Program-made: the position numbers and the translations under genes | Assembly (NCBI GenBank): GCA_011009095.1 | Contig: VTPC01001898.1 | Span: forward strand, 1-64,000 | Source: Ignelater luminosus | Taxonomy: Eukaryota; Arthropoda; Insecta; Coleoptera; Elateridae | DNA length: 64,000 nucleotides | Reading direction: 5' to 3' | Part shown: in pieces, positions 1 to 11,158 of the stretch | Numbering within the stretch: the first letter of the stretch is position 1 | Layout: every line of letters begins with the position of its first letter | The notes under the pieces: model-generated | What the model was told of the DNA's origin: nothing | Seen by the model: the letters and a program-made list of their open reading frames with translations, nothing else | The model's database searches: none

Positions 1-196
1 TCTTGAATTTACTAGGGGCGAAAAACATTTATCGAAGAAGGGAAAATTAAATATTTACAGAGATATAAAATGTGAAATACAATTTGCATCTTATAATTTC
101 GGAACGGAATAATTTTTATATACATTATTATAATGAATAATAAACGAAATTTAGTATAATGCTAACCGGAACGATAATTATTAAATGATCTTAACA
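1..196 (-). repeat. R1 dispersed repeat, 5' end, cut by window start
   Basis: Read on the minus strand, this begins TGTTAAGATCATTTA and continues through a TATA-like stretch to ttcgataaatg and cgcccctagta. The same order of motifs is seen on the plus strand at 17704 and 62964. The repeat start (TG...) is shared by all three copies while the flanks differ, so position 196 is close to a true element boundary. A TG start would suit a solo LTR, but no matching CA end or target duplication could be shown. Confidence 0.75.
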
Positions 197-821
197 CACT
201 GTAATATCAGAAATTAAAGCAGCATCTCGTCATTTTACTAAATATCAATGTCTTTTTTTCCTTGAAGAATATTTTACTTTCCCGTTCTTCAAACAAAATG
301 CTATAAACGAAATGTATCACCAATCATGATTATAGCTTTGTTGTTTCCCACATCAGTCCAACTTCAAGCCCTTTGGAAGCCTAAAAACGGTGATAGCATA
401 GTTTCAGTATCAAGATTGGTAAGAAAAGAAACCTATGATTAACAGTTTTCTTTCAATATTGAATCATAACAAACAATTATAACTTCAACAAAACTACTTT
501 CTTTAATAATCATAGCTTGGGTACTACATGGGTTCATCGTTTTAACGCTTTAATAACCGTGGCGTTTCTTTGACTTTTGCAGATAATACGAAATCGGGTG
601 ATAATAAAAACTGCATTAACTCTTAATTTTGTTACGTTGAGGAATCTTTTGAATTGGAATTAGCAATAACAGCCTACTATGTTTCAATTTTTTTAGGATT
701 TTGTCTAAATAAGAAAAACAAAACTTAACAGGATTTATCTGTTACTGGGTGTTATAATTCCTATATTGTGAATTATGAAACTTCTAATACTATTAATATT
801 CTATTATATTTTGGTATAAAG
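197..821. other. non-coding, no recognisable P450 5' exon
   Basis: This AT-rich stretch lies between the R1 copy and the first visible P450 exon. I looked for the preceding CYP4 exons (membrane anchor, proline hinge, residues before the C-helix). None was found. A short open stretch beginning with the ATG near 326 and ending at a gtaag donor does not resemble a P450 start. Confidence 0.5.
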
Positions 822-2219
822 GAAACAAATGGCATTTGAGACGTAAACTTTTGACACCTGCTTTTCATTTTAATATATTATTACAATTTATGGGGGTATT
901 TGTTGAACAAAGTAATACGCTTGTAAATCAACTGAAAGAAGAATGTACTAAACCTTTCACTGATATTATACCATACATCACTAGATTTACATTAAATTCT
1001 ATATGTGGTAAGTAATTTCGGCAGTTTTTGTAATGTAATTCCATACAATAACTACGTTTAATACAGAAACTGCTATGGGAACACAACTGGATCATGTAAC
1101 AGACGGACAAGAAAAATATAGACAGGCCATTTACAAAATGGGGGATCTGTTAATTTATCGTGTAGTACGTCCATGGTTATACTACGATGTAATATTTTAT
1201 TTAACAAAATCATTTCGTGAACAACGGAAAGTTGCTAATACATTACATAACTTTTCACTCAATGTCATACGTAATCGTTCAAATTCTCAGCAAAATGAAG
1301 AAATACGAGTAGACGATGAAGAATCTTTAAGCTCAGTAAAAAGGCGCTTAGCAATGCTGGATCTCCTTATATCAGCTAGAAATTGTGGTGCTCAAGTTGA
1401 TGAAGAGGGTATTAGAGAAGAAGTGGATACGTTTATGTTTGAGGTATAACTTTATCTTTACATTTATATTTGAAGTACATTATCTTTGGATTAATTATTT
1501 TTTCGAATCGCATTCTAGGGTCATGATACCACCACAATGGCAATTTGCTTTACTTTGATGTTATTAGCATGTCATCAAGATATTCAGGTGCTTATTTAAT
1601 TGAACATAATTGAAAGAAGTAAGTCCAATAAATGTTATATTTCAGGAAAAAGTAGTAGAAGAATTGAAAGAAGTATTGGGAGATGCAGATGAACACCCAA
1701 CATATCAAAAGTTGCAAGAATTAAAATATTTGGAAATGGCCATTAAAGAATCCTTAAGAATGTATCCAAGCGTTCCATTTATATCTAGAGTTACAAGTGA
1801 AGATGTGCAAACACATACTGGATATACCATACCTGCAGGAACCTATGTTAATATACCAATTTATGACTTACATCACAATCCCAAATATTATCCTGATCCT
1901 CATAAATTTGATCCATATCGATTCTTACCTGAAAATGCACAAAAACGTCATCCATTTTCTTACCTACCTTTTAGTGCAGGTCCTAGAAACTGTATTGGTA
2001 AGTATAAGGTATTCCTGGTAAAGCTGGTATATTTTTCTAAACATAAGTTCACTTGCAGGTCAAAAATTTGCATTTTTGGAACTTAAGATTGTTATAGCAA
2101 AAATCTTAATGAAATTTACTTTATTGCCATATGATAAACCAGATGACATTACATTCATTACAGATATGATACTGCGAACAGAAAATGGAATAAAAATTAA
2201 GATTCAGTCACGTGTTTGA
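822..2219 (+). CDS. cytochrome P450 family 4 (3' five exons)
   Basis: This encodes an ER-membrane haem monooxygenase. Insect CYP4 enzymes oxidise fatty acids, hydrocarbons, hormones or xenobiotics; the substrate cannot be told here. Exons are 822-1007, 1067-1443, 1519-1587, 1646-1997 and 2059-2219, joined by gtaagt/gtataa/gtgctt donors and AG acceptors. The frame stays open for about 380 residues to TGA at 2217. Motifs in order: C-helix WHLRRKLLTPAFHF; CETAMGTQLD; I-helix EGHDTT across the exon 2/3 junction; K-helix ESLR; and the haem loop FSAGPRNCIG, with its Cys codon just before a split Gly codon. CYP4 proteins are about 500 residues, so the first ~120 are missing; the first exon begins inside a Gly codon, so an upstream exon is required. 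The frame looks under selection, but whether the whole gene is intact is unknown. The family is certain; the subfamily is not assigned. Confidence 0.93.
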
Positions 2220-2288
2220 AAGATATAAAGAAATAAGCCTAATACGTATAAGCATATTTTGCTATGAAACTATGTTCTTTATGTTTTT

Positions 2289-2294
2289 AATAAA
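2289..2294 (+). other. candidate polyadenylation signal of the P450 gene
   Basis: AATAAA lies 70 bases after the P450 stop codon, before the next transposon at 2383. It is the first canonical signal downstream. Position and sequence are seen; use is inferred. Confidence 0.5.
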
Positions 2295-2382
2295 AATTAT
2301 ATTAATATATTTTATAATATGGATAATTCATTTAGGGACAAAATATGAAACTAAGCATATCATTATCTTACTCTCTTTTATA

Positions 2383-3850
2383 CAGGGTGTCCCAGAAATG
2401 CATATAAAGCTTCAGTTAGCCTTATGCTAGCATTCATGCAAATCCCTACGCTGCAGAAACTGATTTCCTTCAATTCTTCACACAATCAAAAAAGGATATT
2501 AAATTTGGCAACGGTGTGAAGGTTTTTAGCAAATGGAGTATCAAGTAAGTGGTATAGCTTTTGGTATGGAACTACTAGGTCAAGTTTATTTTAAGGATTA
2601 TTTATGTAGTTCAAAATTATAGCCAAACCCTATTTTTATTATGCAGAAAATCTTTAAGAAAAGACTAACGTTGTGGGAGTATTTTAACAAATACTCCTTG
2701 CATACACTGTAAGTTATCACTAGAGACCGGAAAAATAAGCAAAATGCCCACTGTATATTTCAATATACTCTGAAAGTATTTAAAAGAAAACTTCAAAATA
2801 AATTGATATTTTTATTAATATTACAGAACATGTTTGCTATGTGAATTAGAAACACCATCACCTGTGAACGTTGCTTTGTCTCTTCGTAAAACATTATTTA
2901 CAAAACCTGAATCTCTTCTTTGTCTATTCACAGAAATTGAACCGTTTTTTGCAATTTTTATGAAACAACTACACTCTCATTTTGCTCTTTAAATGCTGAG
3001 TATAGTAGTCTAAGTCTACATTCTGCAGATCTTATTAGTACAACATGATTTGGATGTTGTCCATAGGAAGAACCTTCAGCATACTTATTTATTGTAATTA
3101 TCACTGCATTTGCCAGAATTCATTTGTTCATTGTATAAAAATTGAAAATGTGCACAATAATAAAAAACAACGGACTAAATGTAAATACAGCTTAAGAAAT
3201 TCAAAAATTGATAATGCAATTCAAAAAACAATAGGAATGAAATATAAATTTTTAGCACCAAGATTTTATAATATGTTACCAAGATCATTGTTGGATATTA
3301 GAAATTATAAACGTTTTAGAAAAGAACCCCTACAAAATTTGATGCAAAATGATTTATCGCCATTTTTAGAATACCTAAATTAATAAGTAATTATATTATG
3401 CGTTTTAAATTAAATTAGCATAAGTATTTAGTTACTTTAGTTACAAAACTTTTGTTACTTATTTTACTACTTTTTTATAATTATTTAGAATAACATACTA
3501 CCATATACAAAGCTTTGCTTATGCAAAAGTACTTTATTTTGTACTTTAATGTGAATCGTCACAATTTGACAAAATAAAAACTTTTAATTTATCACAATGT
3601 CATGAATCAACATGGTTGTCATATTTGTTATTTAACATACTCGTAATTCTTGTGTTTAATATTATTTTCAGAAAAGGTATTGCTGGTTACATTAACATTT
3701 TCCTTGGAAATTTTAATTGCAAACAATTTTTGTAATGGTATATTATTTCATTTACAACCTATCGAGGAACACTGTTTTGACAGCTTTATGTTAAGAGTTT
3801 ACCAAGGAAAAACTTTACCTGAAACTTGAGTGTATTTCTGGGACACCCTG
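2383..3850 (-). mobile_element. decayed DD41D-type Tc1/mariner element
   Basis: The ends are inverted repeats, CAGGGTGTCCCAGAAAT at the left and its complement at the right, each next to a TA that fits a TA target duplication. On the minus strand at about 2820-2950, short blocks in shifting frames resemble this transposase class: RFNFCE, then DKATF (normally DEATF) followed by GDGVSNSHSKHV. The Glu after the first catalytic Asp is Lys, and stops are frequent, so the element is dead. A LINE-like tail lies inside it on the opposite strand. Length is 1468 bp. Confidence 0.7.
3045..3383 (+). pseudogene. C-terminal tail of a non-LTR (LINE) polyprotein
   Basis: This open frame of 112 codons ends in a stop at 3381. 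Only its second half (about 3170-3383) is meaningful: YSLRNSKIDN, then APRFYNMLP and ...YKRFRKEPL match the typical C-terminus of insect LINE reverse-transcriptase proteins (a basic ...R-N segment, then a ...G/APxxYN-LP block). No reverse-transcriptase core is present. The piece lies within the TIR element 2383-3850, so it was either inserted there or captured by it. Family assignment below LINE is not possible. Confidence 0.55.
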
Positions 3851-6130
3851 TATAAGATACCTACATGTTGTAATAAACTATTTTTATATATTGTAATAGG
3901 TATTTAAATTATAAATATTGTAATAGTTTTAAATATATATTTTAGAAGAGGCCAAAAGTTGATAATTATTTTTATTTATAATATTATAAATTTGTCTACT
4001 GTCAACTAGTAAGGTTATGTGATGTAATGACTTTCTGATATTTGGTTGATAACCTAAAATAAGACCACCATGACTAACATGTGACAAACTTCAATCAAAT
4101 TGACAGTTAATTGTTCAAACAATTTTACATTTATTTTTCTATTCTTTTGAAAAGAAGCTAAAAATCTTTTATTTTATATATATTCTTAATAGCACCAATT
4201 TTAACTTATTCCGTTTACCACCTTTTTAACCTTAACTTCACCACAACTTTTTCTTTTAACGTCACACCTCCTACTCCTTCTCTGTACATCTCCTTCCTTC
4301 AATACACCATCTGTCAAGTCAATCTCCCTCTGTTAGTTAAAATCTCCACCCTCTTCAACACATCACTGTTTTGGTCCACCGGTTATTCAAATCCGCTCTG
4401 AAGACAGTTGTGTAACCCATATCAGAAGTCCCATATCTCTCCTCACAAGCAAAAATGTATTAGAAGGTAAGTAAAGCAAATAATCAGGTTACTCTTCTTT
4501 AAACTAACTGATTATTTTGTTTTTCTTTCAGGACCGAATTTGCTTGAATATCCACGAAGATAGAAAAATGACTTTAACTAAAATGTGTTGTTGTCTATTT
4601 CAAAGTTTAGAGAATTGGCACTTAATCAAGTTATATTTCTTTTTACTTTAATTTGTATTTCAAGTTTATAATTTGTCTAATATAAGCAACACTCACATTA
4701 ACTTCCTTGCTCTAGTCACCCTTTTGGATAACTAAGTTGTTCCTTCGTTTTAATAATATTTTCCATTCTTTGAATATCAACAAGAAGAAAACTCAGTGGT
4801 CTGGAATCGTACCATTTTATTAACACCGTCTTTTTTTTAAATACGATTCTTTTAACACAAATTTGGTTATAACAAATATAATTTCAATTAATAAATTTTT
4901 CTTTTCTTTTAACACATTTTAAACAACCTTTTCTTAATTTTCAAACTTTTTTTCAAAATTTTTCTCTAATCTCATCTATTCAATTGTCTTCTTTTTTTTC
5001 ACAGTCTTTATCATTAATTCTATAAACAAGAAAAACTTACATAATCAACTAATCTGGAATGTTCCTTTCTTAACTATTTACAACTGGCAACTTATATGTA
5101 TGACAAATTTCAGAATATTTAAAATATTCTATTTAATTGTTTGATCAACTGACTGTCCGTTCTTATGCTCTTAAAATGAATCTAGTGAAATCATTGTTAT
5201 TATTGTTTTCTTATTTAGGTATCATATCAAGAAGCAAGAAGAAAGAAGTGTAGTTAAATAAATGAACAGCAAATAAAAACATTAGGATGAAAATGCAATG
5301 TTTCTGACTGTGTACTTTATGCTTACAAAATCATATGATTATTGAATTATACACTTTATTGAAAGATACAAGAAAATTTTATGCCTGCTTTTTATACTAT
5401 TAAAGCAGAAACTCAGTAAAATTACATATTTTACAAGTACCTGCCTCATAAAATACATGTACAGTTTTTTGCATAAATAATGTTGCAAATCATTTCTTTA
5501 ATGAAGCTACTCACTAAATCTAATTTCATATTAATTATCCAAAATCGTCTTATGGGCTCGTAGGAAATAAATTTTATGTAATTAATGCTAAATCAGATTT
5601 CGTGTATTTGATCAATTTATTCATGCAACATTATTTATGCAAAAAGCTGTACAAAAGAAGTAGGTATATAGAAAGATACTAAAGTAATTGTGATGCAATA
5701 CCTTAAAATGTGGTAAAAGCTTTATTTTTGATTTAACAGGATAATTACAAATTGTAAATTCTTTGTTTATTATGGAATAAAATTGATAGGGTAGATTCAT
5801 GATAGGTATTTGTCTTTGCAAATGCAAACTATAGTATTGATTCGTCTAGTTATAGAGTTATTGGCTTTTGAAGTTGCTTGCAAAATGGTAACTTTCAGGA
5901 GGATGATTGTTTTTATCAAAGTGCTAGTAACAATTGTGAAGTCAATTAATAGTTCCTACGTATGACTGTCCAGAGGCTACTTTGACGTTGTCAAAGAAAT
6001 ATTATTATAAAATTACCTAAATTTGTTGTAAATAATATTTATGTCAGTTGATTTGGAGCCTTTATTTGAATCATTATTCGATTATTCACAATAATATAAA
6101 TTTATTTTTCCCAGCCTAAATTTTTTCCCT
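3851..6130. other. non-coding; possible small spliced transcript
   Basis: No protein gene is seen. A pyrimidine-rich stretch (about 4200-4440) leads to GAAG/gtaagt at 4467 and a polypyrimidine tract plus AG at 4530-4531. This makes a well-formed 65-base intron, with only tiny open frames on either side. It could be a non-coding RNA or the untranslated end of an element. The rest (4600-6130) is AT-rich with nothing recognised. Confidence 0.3.
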
Positions 6131-6136
6131 TTAGAA

Positions 6137-6241
6137 CATACATGGGCACTGAGGTCACCCAAGGGCCTGAATTAGCTTCTATAATGGCAAATTTATTGGA
6201 TGAGTCAATTTGGCCAGTTTGGCCCTGGTGCCCATGTATGC
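6137..6241. repeat. short hairpin, GC-richer than surroundings
   Basis: The ends CATACATGGGCAC and GTGCCCATGTATG are perfect inverted repeats about 80 bases apart, each followed inward by ggcc-containing sequence. It could be a small MITE or the end of the adjacent hAT element. No clear target duplication was found. Confidence 0.5.
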
Positions 6242-6268
6242 TTTATAAAAAAAATAACTTCCAAAAAC

Positions 6269-7394
6269 AATTACCCTAGATCAGAAGTCATCACTAAGAA
6301 CATGTAACAGATTTAAGACAGCCTTTTATCAGTTAGTGTACCACTTAAACCTAAAAAAAGAAGAAAATAAATCAACTAAAATCAACCCTGTCTGCCCAAC
6401 AGTCGGTTTTCACTAGGCCTGTGGTAAAATCTAAAAATCCCACCATTCCTTCTTTCAAAATTTCTCACATGCTGCAAAGAAGAAAAAGCGTTTCCAGGAT
6501 GTAAACGATTTGCTTATGTGAGGAATTTTCTAACAAAACGTGAGATTATTTACAATTGTCAGATAACACCGCCACAAGAAGAATACATGCCATTTCAAAA
6601 GACATGAAAACTCAGAAAAAAAGAAATATGTGACTGGTTCTCACTACAATACAAATCTGCAGGTATATCAGACATAGCACAGTTAGCAGTTATGGTGAGA
6701 ATGGTATTTAGTAACTTTACTGTAAAAGAATATCTACTGAAAATATTACCGATGAAAAGACGAACAACAGGTGAGGAAATCTATAAACATATCATATGCA
6801 GTCGATAGATATGCCTCTGCACAAGCTGTCGGCGATAACTACTGAGGGGGCACCAGCAATGGTTGGTAATATCAATGGATTTATTGCCCTTTGCACAAAC
6901 GATAAATTATTTCCAAACTTTATGTCATATCACTGTATTATCCACCAGGAAGCTTTGTGTGGTAGAATACTCCCCTTCAGACACGTTATGAGAGAGTTAC
7001 AAAAATAGTAAACTCTATTCAAGCAGTCCCTTTGCAATATCATCTTTTAAAGGCCCTACTAGGAAATTCTGAAGATCCTGATCTCATTCTGCATACTGAA
7101 GTACGTTGGCTCAATAAAGGCAAAGTTCTTACAAGATTTGAAAATTTAAATAAAGAAATAAAAAATTATCTCAATACCAAAAATCAGAATTTTGTTGAAC
7201 TAAGTGACTCTCACTGGCAGGTGGATTTGGGTTTTATCACAGACATAATGGAGAAATTCAATTATTTAAACTTGGAGCTGTAGGGAAAAGACAAACATAC
7301 AGCTATAATGATTGGCTATGTAAACTTGTTTAAACTGGTTGTCTATTCTAGAATGTGCTCTTAAATACAAAAAAGTTGGGGACCTCTGCCCTAG
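6269..7394 (+). pseudogene. hAT transposase remnant, GTF2IRD2/FAM200-like
   Basis: This is a broken hAT-superfamily DDE transposase, of the kind that gave rise to the vertebrate GTF2IRD2 and FAM200 proteins. Blocks in order: a lysine-rich start (about 6470-6600); SDIAQLAVMVRMVFSNF (about 6665-6720); then 6796-7008 with TTEGAPAMVG and YHCIIHQEALCG; then 7032-7283 with LHTEVRWLNKGKVLTRFE, ELSDSHWQVDLGFITDI. These are the RNase-H-fold and RW motifs of the family. A stop near 7007 and frame changes separate the blocks, and the C-terminal dimerisation part is missing. At 7374-7393 gttggggacctctgccctag resembles a hAT end (complement CAGRGGTCCCCAAC-like). A matching left end near 6269 is weak. Dead element. 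Confidence 0.8.
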
Positions 7395-8634
7395 ATTATC
7401 CAGGTGTTGCTCCCTTGAAACATTTCAGATATTACATGAAAGACAACATGCAGAGATAAATAAATCTTCAAAGCTTTAAGTCAGTTTCAGTAGCACTGCA
7501 TGCCAAGAAATTATAAAAACATCTAAGAAATGCATATGGTTGCTGTCGCAAAAGAATCTCAAATTATTTAAAAAAAAAGTAAAGAGGACATATCTGATAA
7601 TGAAAGGTGAATCAACATACAATGTAAAATACAAAATAATACTTACACTGAACCTTGTAAAATTTACACTAAATTTTCTCCTGGGTAATTATTTCCCAGT
7701 AATACCTTATTTGGGATTTCGTTTACTACATGTCAATAGTGTATTGCAGTACCTCAATCACTTTAGGTACGATATAGCTTATGTAGTCATACATTACATA
7801 ATATGTGAAATCTTGGAGGTATTCTAATAGACTGTATGAGAGATCTACCAATGTAAAAAAACCAGTTGTTTCTCATCAATTTTACAGTTAAACCAAATTT
7901 TTCTTTTGAATGGCATTCAAGTAAAAAAATAATATTTTGCATTTTCAAAAAACCTGTATCATGTATACTTATTATTATATGCTACAAAATTTGGTTACAT
8001 CGAGTTTGCACAATCATAATACCAAAAACATTTTTCCACATATTTACCAATGCCAGTCAAACAACTGTATATTAACAAGTTTGCCAATCGTATTCTTGCT
8101 GGACAATTCTCATACAATGTAATTATCATTGTTTATGCCTACAAATTATTATTACTGTTATTATCTTAAGCAGACATTTTCTTGACTTCTTACTAGCATT
8201 TTTACCAGATATCAATCTGGCAGATGCTTGAGAGATTTGCCAGTCGTCCCTGTATTTGACATCATTTTTTAGCATCCCCTATTGTACTTATCAGGATGCC
8301 AAAATTCCCATATGTCCAAGCAGGACAGTGTTTGTTTCAAAGACCACCTTCATGACTGTTTCAATGCAAAGTCCTTAGTAGCTAAACAGTAACATCCTTA
8401 CATCAACTGGACAACTGCTGCACGGTAGGCCAGAAATCTCTAGACATGCTCAAAAATTAAATATTCAAAATTAGTTAACAAAATAATGCTCCTAATAGGT
8501 AATTCGAATAACATTTTTATTCCAAACATAACAAAAATTAAAGAAAACGCATCTTATTTTGCACTGGGCACATAAGTAATGTATTTATTTTAGGGACATA
8601 AAAATGGTTAATGTTTAATACGTACGAGGGTGAC
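7395..8634. other. non-coding, nothing recognised
   Basis: This AT-rich sequence has only short open frames (for example 7540-7827 and 7866-8075) that show no family motif, are rich in AT-derived residues (I, N, K, F, Y) and overlap in several frames. I see no gene or element ends. Confidence 0.4.
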
Positions 8635-9578
8635 GCTGAATATTTTTGGATGTGAAAATCGTTAAATGATGAAGAGCACAGCGGTCGGCCATCAACTGTA
8701 GTTACTGATGAAAACATCGCCAGGGTGAGGAATCTCGTGAATCAAGACAGACGAATTAGTTATTGTTCGATACAGGCGAGTTTAAATATTGGTGTTCATA
8801 AGCTTGTTTTGCATTGGGTCCCCAAACTTCTGTCTAATGAGCAAAAAATGCACGTGTGGAATGGTGCCAAAAAATGATTGAAGATTATCAAAATGGTTCG
8901 TCCAAGCGAATTTTTTACATCATTACTGGAGATGAGTCTTGGATTTACCAATTTGACCCAGAATTAAAAACCCAATTGACAGTTTGGGTGTTTCTGGACG
9001 AAGAACCACCAACGAAAACTAAATGAGCACGAAGTGTAGGAAAGAAAATGGTAGCTTGTTTTTTTCTGCAAGTGGTCATGTAGCTAAAATCACTTTAGAG
9101 GATCAAAGAACCGTTAATAGTGAGTGGTACATTACTCAATGTTTACCCAAACTGTTTCAAAAAATTAAAGACATCCGACCAAAAGCCGGTTTGCGAAGAA
9201 TTTGTTTACACCATGACAACGCCACTGCCCATTCTGCTGCTTGAACCCGTGAATTCCTAGAAAGATCAAGAGTCAAATTAGTAGGACATCCACCGTACAG
9301 TCCAGATTTAGCCCACCTGCGACTTTTTTCTTTTCTTTCAGAAGTAAACAGAGAATTCGTGGACGCACATTTTCAACTCCAGAAGAAGTAGTAGCAGAAT
9401 TTGTTAAGGAAATGGAGGCAATTCCGAAAAATGTGTTCCGTGAGGTTTTCTCTAAGTGGTTTTGTCGCATGAACAAATGTATTGAGCATGAGGGATAATA
9501 CTTTGAAAAATTATAAATTGATTTTTGTTGTATCTATAGTAGTTTTCTTTTATCCAAGAATTTTCAGCGTTGCCCTCG
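8635..9578 (+). mobile_element. decayed mariner element, irritans-like
   Basis: The inverted ends CGAGGGTGACGCTGAA and ttcagcgttgccctcg are each next to TA. At 944 bp it is shorter than the usual ~1.3 kb. Transposase blocks on the plus strand: the linker (DEEHSGRPSTVVTDENIARV, about 8658-8720); WVPKLLSNEQ; FLDEEPPTK; then 9023-9244 with MVACFF in a neighbouring frame, SGHVAKITLE, TVNSEWY and the second catalytic site HHDNATAHSAA; then HPPYSPDL. The third Asp region reads AHLRLF instead of the family's AP-D-FF, and there are several stops. The DNA-binding N-terminus is deleted. The order HHDN...TVNSEWY fits the irritans group; the subgroup is tentative. Confidence 0.85.
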
Positions 9579-11158
9579 TAATACAGCTATCTCAACAAAG
9601 AGATATTTGATAAGCATAAAAATCAAGAAATAATGCCAAAGTTAAATATACAGGGTATAAAACATAAGGTGAACCAAGAGGATATGTTGATTAAATTACT
9701 GTTGCAAGAAGATGCAGATGATATTTCTGTATTACCTTACATAAAAAACTTTTGTTTTAAATATTTTCATTATTTCAATTTTTAAGAGTATTTTGAGTGT
9801 TCTGACCCTCAGTGTACTGGGTTAAATCTTGACGTACACAATTTTTTGTTTTGTCCATGATATTAGGTTTTTAATGTTATTTAATTTTACAGGAAATCAC
9901 GAATAAAAAATAATTTTTAATGAATAAGGCTGAAAATGAATGCTACATCTACAAAAAGATTAATTCTTATTCTATTTCTAATGTTTTTACGATTTATCAT
10001 TAAAATAATTGTAAATAACTTTGTTTATTAAGGTAAAGACCTTTTAATACAATTTGTTTTATAAAGTAAGTTATCACAATTGAGACGTATAGAATATGAA
10101 GGTATTGTTATGTTTTTTAATAAGTAGGGGAAGATCATAAATAAGACGTTATATAATATATTGATATATTAAAAAATAAAAAGTTTTTGGATGTATAACT
10201 GTATTAATTTGCAATCACTTAGCATACGCAAATGCTTACAAAATTGTACAAAACATTAGTTTAAGTAACATACATACACGTACCAAAATATATAACATAG
10301 GAGGATATTGACAATTACAGTACTATTATGACATCTATATGAAATGACAAACAAATAACAATTACTCTTTGATTAGTACTGCTGCACTTAGAAATATATT
10401 TACAATTATTCAGTATATTAATTACATATATATATAATATATATAACAATGATATAAAGTAGTGGTAAAATTCATTTTTTAAGGAGATAAAATTAAAAAA
10501 ATGTACATAACATATAATATTAGAAAAATGACTATTGATTATTATACTATTCCAAGTCTTTCATAAGAACTCAGACTCAGGTTCTCAACTTATCACTTAA
10601 AATGAAAACCTATGGCATGTCATGGTCAATATAACAAAGTTATTGCTCTATGGCACTTTCTGCCAGCATTAAGTACAAAATGATTTAATAATGCCTTCAA
10701 GGAACTACAAATTCAGCACTGACACGGTGGTAATAATATTACACCACCTTACATTACAATTGACTACATGGAATGAAAATATTTCATATATTTATAAAAA
10801 ACTTTGGCTTTGTAGTCTAATATTTTGGTGAATAATACACAAATTACATTTTCAATTTATAGGCAACATAGCAGCCACACTTACAGTTCCACAGCTGCTC
10901 TGGTAGTTTCAAGTATAAAATATATTATTACATTATGGCTACAGACAATCACTATAAAAAAAATACAATATGCACCGATATAACAGTATTTTATATCAAG
11001 AGATCAGTGCTAGATATTAATCACATTAATACAAGCTGCCCGTATGAATTTACCCTCTTTAGATAAGAAAAACACTGCAATAACGGCAAATGAGCATTTT
11101 TCTCATTTTAAATTTAATTTCCTACTTGTAAAAAATATAACCTTTGATAAACAAACAA
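9579..11158. other. intergenic; probable 3' UTR side of tout-velu
   Basis: No coding sequence. A lone TACAGGGTATAA at about 9651 resembles the end of a TIR element without a partner. A (TA)n-like run lies at about 10424-10446. On the minus strand the first AATAAA after the tout-velu stop appears near 10025-10030, implying a 3' UTR of about 1.1 kb if it is used. Confidence 0.4.

Noticed and set aside
1..196. Calling R1 a solo LTR outright
   Set aside because: Only the TG start fits. The 3' end, CA terminus and target duplication could not be shown in any of three copies.
326..418. Open stretch starting MIIALLFP and ending at a gtaag donor as P450 first exon
   Set aside because: It lacks the hydrophobic anchor length and proline hinge of CYP4 starts, and nothing links it to the exon at 822.
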